This document shows, piece after piece, positions 47,072-55,175 of a stretch of DNA of 56,159 nt (its first letter is position 1; every line of letters starts with the position of its first letter). The position numbers were made by a program, and so were the translations under genes. Below the pieces are notes generated by a model. It saw only the letters and a list, made by a program, of their open reading frames with translations, was not told where the DNA came from and searched no databases. This DNA is from an uncultured Methanobrevibacter sp. (GTDB lineage: Archaea > Methanobacteriota > Methanobacteria > Methanobacteriales > Methanobacteriaceae), in assembly GCF_902788255.1 (NCBI RefSeq), contig NZ_CADAJR010000009.1:1-56159 (forward strand), read 5' to 3'.

Positions 47072-48850
47072 ATGAGTCGTATATCAATTTTAGATAAAGA
47101 CAGATGTCAGCCTAAAAAATGTGACTACGTCTGCATTCATTACTGTCCGGGTGTCAGAATGGAAGAGGACACCATAGTAATCGATGAGGATACAAAAAAA
47201 CCGCTGATATCTGAAGAGTTATGTGAAGGGTGCGGTATCTGTACAAACCGATGCCCGTTTGATGCTATTACAATCATCAACCTGCCAGAAGCGGCAGGCG
47301 AACCGATTCACAGGTTTGGCCAGAACCAGTTTGAACTGTTCGGACTTCCATCCCTTGAAGAGGGCAGCGTACTGGGACTTCTCGGACCGAACGGTATCGG
47401 TAAATCCACAATCATGAACATATTGTCAGGAAGTCTGATTCCAAACTTCGGAGACTATGAAAACAGGCCAGAAAACTGGGATGCAGTCATTGACTACTAC
47501 AAGGGATCATCCCTACAAAAATACTTTACAGACCTGTCCGAAGGCAACATCAAAACAATCCTGAAACCGCAGATGGTAGACAAGCTTCCGAAAGTCGTGA
47601 AAGGTAAAGTAAGGGATTTGCTTGAAAACGTTAACGAAAGGGACAAGCTCGACTATGTCACCACAGAACTGCAGCTTGAAAACGTTCTTGACAGAAAAAT
47701 GGAAAACCTGAGTGGTGGAGAACTTCAAAGGGTTGCAATAGCTGCAACTGTACTTAGGGAAGGCGATTTCTACTACTTTGACGAACCGACATCCTGGCTG
47801 GACGTATCCCAGAGACTGAATGCAGTCAAGGTAATCCGTTCCCTTGCAGATGAGGGAAAAAGCGTACTTGTAATCGAGCACGACCTCGCTACACTTGATG
47901 CACTTTCAGACAACATTCACATCCTGTACGGTACTCCAGGAGGATACGGTGTAGTGTCCGGTAAGAAGGGAGTTCGTCTGGGAATCAACGCTTACATAAA
48001 CGGATTTTTAGCTGAAGAAAATGTCAGAATCAGAAGAAATCCAATTGAGTTTACAATAAGACCGCCAACCCCTGAGGATGAAGGGGATTCACTTGCAAGC
48101 TACAGCGATTTAAGCAAGGAATACGACGGTTTCACACTGACCGCCGACGAAGGTGAAATATTCTATGATGAAATCGTGACCGCATTCGGGTCAAACGGTA
48201 TCGGTAAGACCACATTCGCCAAAATGCTTGCAGGCGTTGAGGAGCCAACAAGCGGAGAAGTTGATGAAGAGGTTACAATAGCATACAAACCACAATACAT
48301 CGTTTCAAACTTCGAAGGAACTGTCCGTGACTTTTTATACATGAACGCACCAAGTTTCGGATCCAAAATCTTTGAAAGTGAAATAATGAAACCGTTGACA
48401 TTGGAGGAAATGCTTGACAAACCTGTAAAAGGTTTGAGTGGTGGAGAACTTCAAAGACTGGCAATTGCCGCAACATTATCCAAAGATGCCGAAATCTATC
48501 TTTTCGACGAACCTACCGCATTTCTGGATGTTGAGCAAAGGCTGATTGCCGCAAGGGTGATACGTAAACTTGTTGAAAGCAGAAACGCAGCTTCACTTAT
48601 TGTTGACCACGATATCGTATTTATCGACTACATTTCAGACAGGGCGATGGTGTTCAACGGAACTCCTGGTCTGAACGGTCATGCCTCAAAGCCTACTGAT
48701 TTGAGAAATGCAATGAACGAATTTTTAGGCAATTTAAACATTACATTCAGAAGGGATAAGGAAACCAAAAGGCCAAGAGTCAACAAGCTTGACAGTTACA
48801 AAGACCGTGAACAGAAAGAAAAAGGAGAATATTATTACCTATCCGATTAA
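47072..48850 (+). CDS. abce1: Ribosome recycling factor ABCE1 (Rli1)
   Basis: Splits ribosomes after termination using two ATPase domains and an Fe-S domain. 592 residues, normal length. The Fe-S part has [15 protein letters not shown] and [16 protein letters not shown]. The first nucleotide-binding domain has GPNGIGKST and [12 protein letters not shown], with [13 protein letters not shown]; the second has [10 protein letters not shown] (Ser instead of the usual Pro), [12 protein letters not shown] and [22 protein letters not shown] precedes ATG. Downstream lies the hairpin-rich region. Confidence 0.95.
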   Translation: MSRISILDKDRCQPKKCDYVCIHYCPGVRMEEDTIVIDEDTKKPLISEELCEGCGICTNRCPFDAITIINLPEAAGEPIHRFGQNQFELFGLPSLEEGSVLGLLGPNGIGKSTIMNILSGSLIPNFGDYENRPENWDAVIDYYKGSSLQKYFTDLSEGNIKTILKPQMVDKLPKVVKGKVRDLLENVNERDKLDYVTTELQLENVLDRKMENLSGGELQRVAIAATVLREGDFYYFDEPTSWLDVSQRLNAVKVIRSLADEGKSVLVIEHDLATLDALSDNIHILYGTPGGYGVVSGKKGVRLGINAYINGFLAEENVRIRRNPIEFTIRPPTPEDEGDSLASYSDLSKEYDGFTLTADEGEIFYDEIVTAFGSNGIGKTTFAKMLAGVEEPTSGEVDEEVTIAYKPQYIVSNFEGTVRDFLYMNAPSFGSKIFESEIMKPLTLEEMLDKPVKGLSGGELQRLAIAATLSKDAEIYLFDEPTAFLDVEQRLIAARVIRKLVESRNAASLIVDHDIVFIDYISDRAMVFNGTPGLNGHASKPTDLRNAMNEFLGNLNITFRRDKETKRPRVNKLDSYKDREQKEKGEYYYLSD

Positions 48851-48870
48851 ATTTTCTACCTATCACCATT

Positions 48871-49090
48871 AATTAAAAAGAGTTATTAAAGAGAGGAGGA
48901 AACTTTAATAACTCAACAACTTAAATAATCATCATTAATTAACTGATCAATTTAATATACAAATCCAAAAAAAATATTGTCAAGATAGAGAGTAAATAGC
49001 TTTAACAGCTATTTACACTAGTTATATGACCTAATTTATATTTGAGGTACGGACATATAAAATTATCAAATGAGGCGAATTTGATAATCT
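48871..49090 (-). ncRNA. Candidate small RNA with CCUCC-type loops
   Basis: Read on the minus strand: a promoter-like element (49104-49146) that is a near copy of the one before the SecB-like gene, then hairpin 49062-49088 (loop TCGCCTC), a weaker ATATG/CATAT stem holding TACCTC, hairpin 48992-49016 (10-bp stem), and hairpin 48881-48913 with an 11-bp stem AGTTATTAAAG/CTTTAATAACT and loop TTTCCTCCTCT, followed directly by CTTTTTAATT. The last part has the form of an intrinsic terminator. No protein frame explains the stretch. The CCTCCT loop equals the anti-Shine-Dalgarno of 16S rRNA, so the RNA could mask ribosome binding sites. Transcription is inferred. Confidence 0.45.
48992..49016. repeat. 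Hairpin repeat, copy 1
   Basis: GTAAATAGCT/AGCTATTTAC with a five-base loop; the stem GTAAATAGC/GCTATTTAC is the same as in copy 2 at 49779-49805. Confidence 0.6.
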
Positions 49091-49103
49091 ATACTATACT
49101 AAC

Positions 49104-49146
49104 TAGTAATAACCATATAAATGTTATTAATATATTACTCTTTAAA
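49104..49146 (-). promoter_or_regulatory. Promoter-like element A, copy 1
   Basis: 37 of 43 bases agree with 52871-52913, the promoter region of the SecB/Fdh-like operon. It has TTTATATGG as TATA box on the minus strand, flanked by AGTAATA and TATTACT arms. No protein gene lies downstream, only the hairpin series that ends at 48871. Confidence 0.55.
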
Positions 49147-49417
49147 ATAAGCTTTAAATTAAAATATACTAATTAAATTCCATTTACTGGACAAAATATG
49201 AATATAACTTTAAATTATAGAAAAAATAACATCTATACAATCTTCGTTTAAAAAAGATAATAATGATTAAAATTATTAAAATTACCTTGAATTAAAAAAT
49301 AATGGAATATACTGGGCAAATTATTAAAAAAATTGTTTATGAACCCCAATTAATATAATCCCATCAATTCCTTTATTTTGACAAATATTACTACTCCAAA
49401 ATATTAAAATAAAAAAT

Positions 49418-49444
49418 GTAATACTTTTTATCAAAATAATACTA
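49418..49444. promoter_or_regulatory. Element B, copy 1
   Basis: GTAATAC, then TTTTTATC, then AATAATACTA; 26 of 27 bases equal the copy at 53185-53211. The arms are inverted (GTAATAC against AATACTA) and enclose a TATA-like core. Confidence 0.5.
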
Positions 49445-49465
49445 TCGTAAATAATATTTTATTAT

Positions 49466-49545
49466 AAAAAATTATTAAAAAATGGAATAGCTATTAAAAA
49501 TCTGAGGAGTCGATTGCTTTAATAGCTATTGTAGACAGTGAAAGA
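49466..49545 (-). ncRNA. Candidate single-hairpin small RNA with CUCCUC loop
   Basis: AATAGCTATTAAA and TTTAATAGCTATT (49486-49530) form a perfect 13-bp stem. On the minus strand the 19-base loop contains GACTCCTCAG and the hairpin is followed by CCATTTTTTAATAATTTTTT. A TATA-like ATTATATATAGG lies about 20-30 bases upstream (about 49548-49560). The form is that of a very small RNA with a terminator stem. Transcription is inferred. Confidence 0.4.
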
Positions 49546-49778
49546 AACCTATATATAATTATACAAATCTCTCTTTATTTATTAATTACTTTACATTGAT
49601 GGAGAAAATAAGTAATATCAATTGGTTATGCCAACAACTGACATTACTTGGCTAATGATGAATTTTATCAACATAAAGATAATTAATTGAAAAACAATCA
49701 AAATATTCTCTATTTTAACTATTTTTCTAGCATTAGTGAGAAACCCACTAATATTAGAAAGACAGCTAAAGACATGAG

Positions 49779-49805
49779 TGTAAATAGCCAAAATAGCTAT
49801 TTACA
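49779..49805 (-). terminator. Hairpin after the mvhD-like gene (repeat copy 2)
   Basis: TGTAAATAGC/GCTATTTACA with a seven-base loop, about 35 bases after the stop. It may end the operon. It shares its stem with the hairpin at 48992-49016. Confidence 0.45.
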
Positions 49806-49838
49806 ATCATTATCATATGGCTTGACTATTTTAAACTC

Positions 49839-50243
49839 TTAATCTAATTCTAATGGCCCTAATTTTGAGAGGGTCTTATGGAATTCCTCCATGGTTCTTT
49901 GAAACTTCTCACCTTCAGATGCTGAAATCCATTCATGACGGAACCTTTCCTTTTCAATTCCAAATTCCTCAAGAATGTCCTCAACAATTTTTGATCTTCT
50001 TGACCATTTGTAGTTACCCGCATCATAATGACAGTCACCAATATGGCATCCTCCTACAAATACACCATCAGCACCCTCCTGAAATGCCTTAAATATCATT
50101 GAAGGATTAATTCTTCCTGAACACATCACACGTATGATTCTGATGTTTGGGGAATATTGCATACGAGCAGTTCCTGCAGTATCCGCACCACCATAACAAC
50201 ACCAATTACATAATAAACCTACAATTTTTAAATCATCAGACAT
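49839..50243 (-). CDS. mvhD: MvhD-like iron-sulfur electron-transfer subunit
   Basis: 134 residues from ATG 50243; GAGGTGAT, overlapping the stop of the FdhB-like gene, fits this start. MvhD carries a [2Fe-2S] cluster and links hydrogenase or formate dehydrogenase to heterodisulfide reductase. Visible family marks: [47 protein letters not shown] and the C-terminal LGPL. Last gene of a four-gene operon with FdhA- and FdhB-like subunits but no hydrogenase genes nearby, so it is likely a paralog (FlpD-type) working with them, not the Mvh subunit itself. Confidence 0.8.
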   Translation of the reverse strand: MSDDLKIVGLLCNWCCYGGADTAGTARMQYSPNIRIIRVMCSGRINPSMIFKAFQEGADGVFVGGCHIGDCHYDAGNYKWSRRSKIVEDILEEFGIEKERFRHEWISASEGEKFQRTMEEFHKTLSKLGPLELD

Positions 50244-50252
50244 CAAATCACC

Positions 50253-51392
50253 TCATAACTCTGTTTTTTCTGGACTGTACAATGGAGGTTTGATATCATC
50301 TGAAACTCCAGCTACATAACCAGTTCTATCATAGTACTTTTTCTGCAATTTATCAAAGATCAATGAAACAGGAATATCCATTGGACATACATCATCACAT
50401 TGGCCACAGTCTATACAACTGAAACTCATGTGTGACAATCTAACCCCCTGGAAAGCGATTGGTGTTGGAGGAATGTTTGTTTCATCCTTGAAGTAAGGTT
50501 TATCCAATTCGCAGTTTTCAAAGCACCAGCATATCGGGCAAACATCGCGACATGCATAACAGCTAATGCAACGGTTCCATTCAGTCATTTCACTGACTGT
50601 TGGATAAGTTGCTTCTTGATTCTTTTTAGCCATTTTAATCATGATGTTTTCAACCTTGGATCTTCCTTCCACGGCAGCATCATTAGGAGATTTGGTTTCA
50701 AGAACCCCTGCTTTTTTAGCACCATCTATTAGTTCCTGACCTTTTTCATCATTTATTTCAATGAATGTCCATCCATCTTCAGCGCCCCAATTCCCACAGG
50801 CAATATTTGCTTTTCTTGGGATTTTAACATCACACCTTTGGCAGTTGGTACGGCGTCCATATCCTTTCTCTTCAAGGTCATGGATTTTCACCGCTTCTTC
50901 TGAACCGTCAGCAAGTTCAATGATGAATTGGCCCTTGTCAATTTCTTCACTTATAACCTCATCAGGATTGGCTTCATAGAAAAGGTCAATCATTTCTCTT
51001 CCGCTGACTGGTGACACTGTTCCTCCACAGTTTAAACCAATCATATAAATGTTGTCCCTATTGATTTTATGCCGGGTTATTAGTTCTTCAACTGCCCTCA
51101 TATCACATGGCTTGACTGTGAATGCAACTTTCTTATCAATGAAATATTTCTGGACAAGGTCCCCAATCATTGTTGGAGCACAATGATAAGATCCAGCAGT
51201 TTTTATTAAATCTTGTGAATCGGTGATGAAAACTGGAAACGCATCATAAACATCATCTTGAGGACTTAATGCTAAAACGCCATCAACTAAACCTTCATCA
51301 AGTAAGTACTTAAGAATACTGGTTACAGCTCCCCCACATTCTCCTGCTTCAAGAATTTCACTATCTTGAGATTTTGCTAAAACATAACTCAT
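50253..51392 (-). CDS. FdhB/FrhB-like F420-binding iron-sulfur subunit
   Basis: 379 residues. The FdhB/FrhB family holds FAD and [4Fe-4S] clusters and exchanges electrons with coenzyme F420. The N-terminal GECGGAVTSILKYLLDEGLVDG, AGSYHCAPT and KPCDMRAVEELI, then IGLNCGGTVSP and RTNCQRCD, are typical. Two ferredoxin motifs follow near the C-terminus: CISCYACRDVCPICWC and CIDCGQCDDVCPMD. GGGGAGA precedes ATG. It lies between FdhA-like and MvhD-like genes with gaps of 10 and 6 nt, so they surely form one complex or pathway. True formate dehydrogenase activity is doubtful because the alpha partner is shortened. Confidence 0.85.
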   Translation of the reverse strand: MSYVLAKSQDSEILEAGECGGAVTSILKYLLDEGLVDGVLALSPQDDVYDAFPVFITDSQDLIKTAGSYHCAPTMIGDLVQKYFIDKKVAFTVKPCDMRAVEELITRHKINRDNIYMIGLNCGGTVSPVSGREMIDLFYEANPDEVISEEIDKGQFIIELADGSEEAVKIHDLEEKGYGRRTNCQRCDVKIPRKANIACGNWGAEDGWTFIEINDEKGQELIDGAKKAGVLETKSPNDAAVEGRSKVENIMIKMAKKNQEATYPTVSEMTEWNRCISCYACRDVCPICWCFENCELDKPYFKDETNIPPTPIAFQGVRLSHMSFSCIDCGQCDDVCPMDIPVSLIFDKLQKKYYDRTGYVAGVSDDIKPPLYSPEKTEL

Positions 51393-51402
51393 ATTATCTC
51401 CC

Positions 51403-52416
51403 CTATTTGTTTAACTCCCCAATAACTTCAATAATGCTTAAGTTATCTGATTCAACTGCTACATTGAAATTTTGCTCTTCACCCATTGCATTAACAAAAG
51501 ATCCGTCTTGCTCTAACCATGATTTTATAGGAACAATAATGTCTGCAATTTTTGTAGTGTCATTTTCACAGCAGGCAAAACTGATGATTTTAGAGAGTTT
51601 AGTAAAGTCATACTCGAACTCATCAACGACATCGTCATTGAAAACCAATAGTAATTTTGTTTCATCGAACAACTCTACCATTTCATCACTGGACTTTGAA
51701 TCAATAATATTCAATGCACCTTTTGTATTAGCCTTACTGAAAACAGGTAAAATTTTACAGGCCAATGACTCCAATTTATCCAAATCATCTGCCCCATCAA
51801 CATAATTAAACACTACCACTGAAGATTCGTCGATTTCTGCCATAAAATTATCTAAAAATTCCTGAACTGATGAAGTGGATGTTTCATCAGCAATGTTGAA
51901 TGTGACTGCATTTTCATTTTTACTCAATGCATATATTTTTGCATCATTTTGTTTCGCATGAACAATTCTTCTTCCAATCAACGGATTTTCATACAGCAAA
52001 TCACCTATTACAAATACCTTGCCGGCACCTGCAATCTCATCATATGATGCAACATCATCAAAATTCTTTAGGTCATTTGCATAAAAACCTATATTAAAAC
52101 CATTGGATTCAGCGAACTGTTTGATCGCTTCAATTTCTTCAACTGTACTGTTTCCGGAACAAATTACAGATACTTCTGATGAACTGCAAGATTTGATTTC
52201 ATTTATAGCTTCTGCCATTGCTTTGTCAATGTCAATATCTTCAAATTTGCTTTTAAAACAGTCTATAGAATTTCTTCCATTTAAACAGTTTTTACCCGCA
52301 TTGACAGGATGTCTTTTATAAGGGAATGTCCCAACAATTTCTTTACCATCTAAAATCACATTTATACCACAACCAACACTACATGAAGGGCATAACGTGT
52401 GTTTAATTTCAAACAT
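51403..52416 (-). CDS. Short FdhA-like molybdopterin-family subunit without catalytic half
   Basis: 337 residues; normal FdhA has about 690. The start keeps the [4Fe-4S] site (CPSCSVGCGI, then NCLNGR), and the middle keeps the GAGKVFVIGDLLYENPLIG type of fold and the end DIIVPIKSWLEQDGSFVNAMG, typical of the MopB first half. The part bearing the catalytic Cys/Sec and the second pterin-binding half is missing, with no sign of truncation in the gene, since the operon continues normally. It is probably an electron-carrying scaffold. It resembles the formate-dehydrogenase-like FlpA proteins described next to hmd in Methanothermobacter; that comparison is from memory. Confidence 0.7.
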   Translation of the reverse strand: MFEIKHTLCPSCSVGCGINVILDGKEIVGTFPYKRHPVNAGKNCLNGRNSIDCFKSKFEDIDIDKAMAEAINEIKSCSSSEVSVICSGNSTVEEIEAIKQFAESNGFNIGFYANDLKNFDDVASYDEIAGAGKVFVIGDLLYENPLIGRRIVHAKQNDAKIYALSKNENAVTFNIADETSTSSVQEFLDNFMAEIDESSVVVFNYVDGADDLDKLESLACKILPVFSKANTKGALNIIDSKSSDEMVELFDETKLLLVFNDDVVDEFEYDFTKLSKIISFACCENDTTKIADIIVPIKSWLEQDGSFVNAMGEEQNFNVAVESDNLSIIEVIGELNK

Positions 52417-52433
52417 AATACATCACCAAAATT

Positions 52434-52802
52434 TTAAAAAGTAGCATTCAGATTTACAGTAGAATTAACATCATCGGTTAATAGCTCATAATTTGATTGT
52501 CGGGTTAATGTAATCATGTTCATCAGCATTGTGCATGCATGATGGAAAACAATTTGAGAACACTCCTTCTGCAGGAATTCTTCAAAAATTTCTAACCTAA
52601 TTAAACCCTCAACCTTAAAGTTTAAATTCAAATATTCACTGGATCTTAAAACTATATTGTAGTTTACATCCCTTTGATCAGTGTTTATATATTCAACTGA
52701 CCAATCAATATCCAAATTTAAATTAGCATTCTTGAGATTGTAATTTTCCCGAATCATGGCTATTTTCTCTACAGTAATTTCCACACTACTCTCTCCAATC
52801 AT
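52434..52802 (-). CDS. SecB-fold-like small protein
   Basis: 122 residues. The pattern YNIVLRSSEYLNLNFKVEGLIRL (strands), EEFLQKECSQIVFHHACTMLMNMITLTRQSNYELL (helix with conserved spacing) and the terminal VNSTVNLNATF is like the SecB chaperone fold, of which methanogen members are known. Two starts are possible: ATG 52802, or GTG 52784 with GGAGAG just before it. It is the first gene of the operon with Fdh-like and MvhD-like subunits, spaced 17 nt from the next. It may help assemble those iron-sulfur proteins. The family assignment is a resemblance only. Confidence 0.45.
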   Translation of the reverse strand: MIGESSVEITVEKIAMIRENYNLKNANLNLDIDWSVEYINTDQRDVNYNIVLRSSEYLNLNFKVEGLIRLEIFEEFLQKECSQIVFHHACTMLMNMITLTRQSNYELLTDDVNSTVNLNATF

Positions 52803-52870
52803 TATTAATGATAATCTCCAAATTATTTAACTTAAAAAAAAATTAATTAAATAATCTATATAATACTGAA

Positions 52871-52913
52871 TAGTAATAACCATATAAAGATTATTAAAGT
52901 ATTACTCCCTAAA
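52871..52913 (-). promoter_or_regulatory. Promoter element A, copy 2
   Basis: TATA box CTTTATATGG on the minus strand, about 80 bases before the first start codon. TAGTAATA and AGTATTACT arms flank it. This copy has a protein-coding operon behind it and so identifies element A as a promoter. Confidence 0.65.
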
Positions 52914-53184
52914 TTGGAAGTTTAAAGAGAAAATAATATAAATTAACATCATATTATCGAAATAAAGAAGGATTAGTTTATAATTTAGTAAAACACTGAT
53001 TATCCACAATTTATCAGGAAAAAATAATAATTGGAAAAATCGTTCAAATGCAATAAAAATTTAAAAAAAGAAATAAAAAATTTATTTGAATAAAATGAAC
53101 GGATACTAAAAATGGATTTTTAAAAATAATGAATTTACTTAAATTTAAAAGTAAAAATATAATTAAAGTATGCTGAAAAAAATA

Positions 53185-53211
53185 GTAATACTTTTTATAA
53201 AAATAATACTA
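53185..53211. promoter_or_regulatory. Element B, copy 2
   Basis: GTAATAC, TTTTTATA, then AATAATACTA; one base different from the copy at 49418-49444. It lies just after the stop of hmdC. Confidence 0.5.
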
Positions 53212-53244
53212 CTTTGAAACATACTTTTTTAGAAAAAAATATTA

Positions 53245-54741
53245 CTAAACAATAGTTAATGCATTAGGCACCTTCTTCAAAATGTTATCCCTGACAGGAA
53301 TCATTGTTGATGAAGCAATTGAAAAGTCCGCATTATCTGCAGCTGCCTTATCATCAGTCTCAGCAATGATTGTGGCATCCAAAGCACTTTGAAGATTGTC
53401 AACAGTATTTTTCAATACCCAATCGTCTACATCTGAAATTATAATTTCATCAACATGCTTATCCAATTCATTTGCAATCACCCATGAAATAAACCTTCCT
53501 CCATGCAATGCAATAACATTCCCGTCAGCCAAATTCACAATATCCTCTAAAGTATGTCTTAACTCAATATTTTGATACATTCTTGAATTGACCAAAGTTG
53601 CCCAATGGGCATCACCAACATGATATGAACCGATTTTTCTAGGATATACATAATCCGGTCCCGCAATCTTAACCGCTGTTGCCAATGACAATAAATCTTG
53701 CTTCTGGACTGGAAGACCTCTGTTTGGAAATTCCTCATTAATGATTTGTATGATTCTTGGAAGACCGAATTTTCCCCTTCTTGCAGTGCCAGGCTCATAG
53801 CCACACATGTATCCATGATGATTTTTTGGAAATCCTGTGATTACCATGTTCAATCCAGATCTCAAACCTGCCCTGACTTCATGCTCATAAGCTCCATTAG
53901 TGGCAACAACCTTACCTGGAGACAATATTCTTGCAGCTGCAATTGTTTTTGCAAATGCCTCAGTGGTGTTTTCGCACCTGTTGAATGGACCTCCTTCAAC
54001 AACTATGACATCTGCACCTATCTCAATTGATTTTTCAAATCCTGTAATCACCTCATCATATCCATCACCAACAAACATGATTGATTCCAATCCCCTACCA
54101 TACTTTTTGGCAAGGTCTGCTATGTCCTTGGCTTCCCTTAATGGGGCAGCATGACCGTCACTGGTCTGTTCTGAGGTTACATTGACAGCAACTGATGATG
54201 ACAGTTTGATCCATTCTTCCTTATCGTCCTTTTCGGCAAGTTCCTTATCGATCAACCTTTCATGAATCCTTCCACGTGGGCATTCTGTAAATGCAGGACC
54301 CTTGTTATAACATTCACCACCACATCCACTGATATATTTAGGGAGTCTCATCGCCCCGTTTTCACCGAAATGATCCAAATCAAGGGGAACATCAACTATT
54401 TCATGAACTTTCTGCATCACCTCAACGCCTCTCATGCCGAATTTTTCGGCAATGTCTGAAAAGGCATATGCACAGATATGAATAGGTGCTCCAATCATGT
54501 CGGCCAGTCGGCAATTGCCCAGCAATTCTTTTAGTTCCAAATCGGATGCACAGGTTCCTGCAACCACCTCCGTCAAATCACATCCCAGAGGGAATCTTTT
54601 GAATTGCATTCCCAAACGCATTGTCTCTTCCAGGGAAAGCTCTGAGATTGCATCAACAACAGTGGTTACATCCTTATCCATTTTTGATATTTCAATTGCT
54701 GATTCATCATCAAAAACTGCTTTTTTTATTAAGTCATACAT
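53245..54741 (-). CDS. hmdC: FeGP cofactor biosynthesis protein HmdC (HcgG)
   Basis: HmdC/HcgG is needed to make the iron-guanylylpyridinol cofactor of Hmd. ATG 54741 is preferred over 54756 because GGAG (54751-54754) is nine bases before it; this gives 498 residues, the usual length. Family stretches: FPLGCDLTEVVAGTCASDLE, VPLDLDHFGENGAMRLPKYI, SGCGGECYNKGPAFTECPRG (several conserved Cys), FVGDGYDEVITGFEKSIEIG, NGAYEHEVRAGLRSGLNMVI and KIGSYHVGDAHWATLV. It is divergent from hmd across a 430-base control region with a TTTAGG palindrome 69-84 bases from its start. The other cofactor genes (hcgA-F) are not in the window. Confidence 0.88.
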   Translation of the reverse strand: MYDLIKKAVFDDESAIEISKMDKDVTTVVDAISELSLEETMRLGMQFKRFPLGCDLTEVVAGTCASDLELKELLGNCRLADMIGAPIHICAYAFSDIAEKFGMRGVEVMQKVHEIVDVPLDLDHFGENGAMRLPKYISGCGGECYNKGPAFTECPRGRIHERLIDKELAEKDDKEEWIKLSSSVAVNVTSEQTSDGHAAPLREAKDIADLAKKYGRGLESIMFVGDGYDEVITGFEKSIEIGADVIVVEGGPFNRCENTTEAFAKTIAAARILSPGKVVATNGAYEHEVRAGLRSGLNMVITGFPKNHHGYMCGYEPGTARRGKFGLPRIIQIINEEFPNRGLPVQKQDLLSLATAVKIAGPDYVYPRKIGSYHVGDAHWATLVNSRMYQNIELRHTLEDIVNLADGNVIALHGGRFISWVIANELDKHVDEIIISDVDDWVLKNTVDNLQSALDATIIAETDDKAAADNADFSIASSTMIPVRDNILKKVPNALTIV

Positions 54742-54809
54742 GAAAATCTGCTCCATTTATGTTATATATATTATATTTTTCAGTAAAATCTTTAATAAAT
54801 AAGTTTCGA

Positions 54810-54825
54810 TTTAGGTATACCTAAA
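54810..54825. promoter_or_regulatory. Metal-repressor-like palindrome upstream of hmdC
   Basis: TTTAGGTATACCTAAA, a perfect 16-bp palindrome of the same type as the three at 30.9-31.1 kb. Its position fits an operator for hmdC. The sensed metal is unknown; iron is plausible because the FeGP cofactor needs it. Confidence 0.6.
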
Positions 54826-54858
54826 ATAATAGTAAACATTATATATTATAAAATTAAA

Positions 54859-54909
54859 AGTATTACTTATTCCTATTTAAATAAATAAATAGTAATAACA
54901 GTAATACTA
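54859..54909. promoter_or_regulatory. Cluster of AGTAATA/AGTATTACT motifs between hmdC and hmd
   Basis: AGTATTACT at 54859, TAGTAATA at 54890 and AGTAATACT at 54900, in the same form as the arms of elements A and B. They link the hmd region, the Fdh-like operon and the small RNA by a shared motif. Confidence 0.45.
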
Positions 54910-54993
54910 AAAATAGAAAAAATATAGTTAAGATAATACTTAACAAAGTAGAATATAAAGATTTAAATAATATGATTTTTTAAATATAATTTA

Positions 54994-55060
54994 TTACTGC
55001 ATGGAATAAAATTACCATAATTTGTAATAATAGCAAGTATATATTTAGACCATGCAGTAA
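54994..55060 (+). promoter_or_regulatory. hmd: hmd promoter framed by an 11-bp inverted repeat
   Basis: TTACTGCATGG (54994-55004) and CCATGCAGTAA (55050-55060) are perfect inverted copies 45 bases apart. They enclose a TATA-like GTATATATTTAG (55038-55049). The GC-containing half-sites stand out in this AT-rich spacer and are good candidates for an hmd operator. Confidence 0.6.
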
Positions 55061-55094
55061 AACTTTTTTAAATAAATTTATTTAAAAAAAAGTT
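55061..55094 (+). promoter_or_regulatory. Hairpin in the hmd 5' leader
   Basis: AACTTTTTTAAATAA pairs with TTATTTAAAAAAAAGTT with a two-base bulge. It lies between the TATA box and the first ribosome binding site, so it would be at or near the 5' end of the mRNA and could stabilise it. Confidence 0.5.
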
Positions 55095-55175
55095 ACCAAC
55101 TATTAAGGAGACAAAAATATGATTCTTTCTAAACTAAAAGAAAGATTCAATAACGATAGTAAAGGAGACAAAAAA

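Larger units (their letters stand above)
52803..53244. other. Regulatory spacer between hmdC and the SecB/Fdh-like operon
   Basis: About 440 AT-rich bases with element A (52871-52913) and element B (53185-53211), both repeated in the hairpin-rich region near 49 kb. No gene seen. Confidence 0.5.

Noticed and set aside
48881-49805. CRISPR array suspected because of repeated hairpins
   Set aside because: The repeated stems are unequal, spacing is irregular and there are only two copies of the GTAAATAGC stem; no cas genes.
49104-53211. Segmental duplication around the Fdh-like operon
   Set aside because: Elements A and B are both repeated at similar distances, but the about 300 bases between them are unrelated in the two places, so only the short elements are shared.
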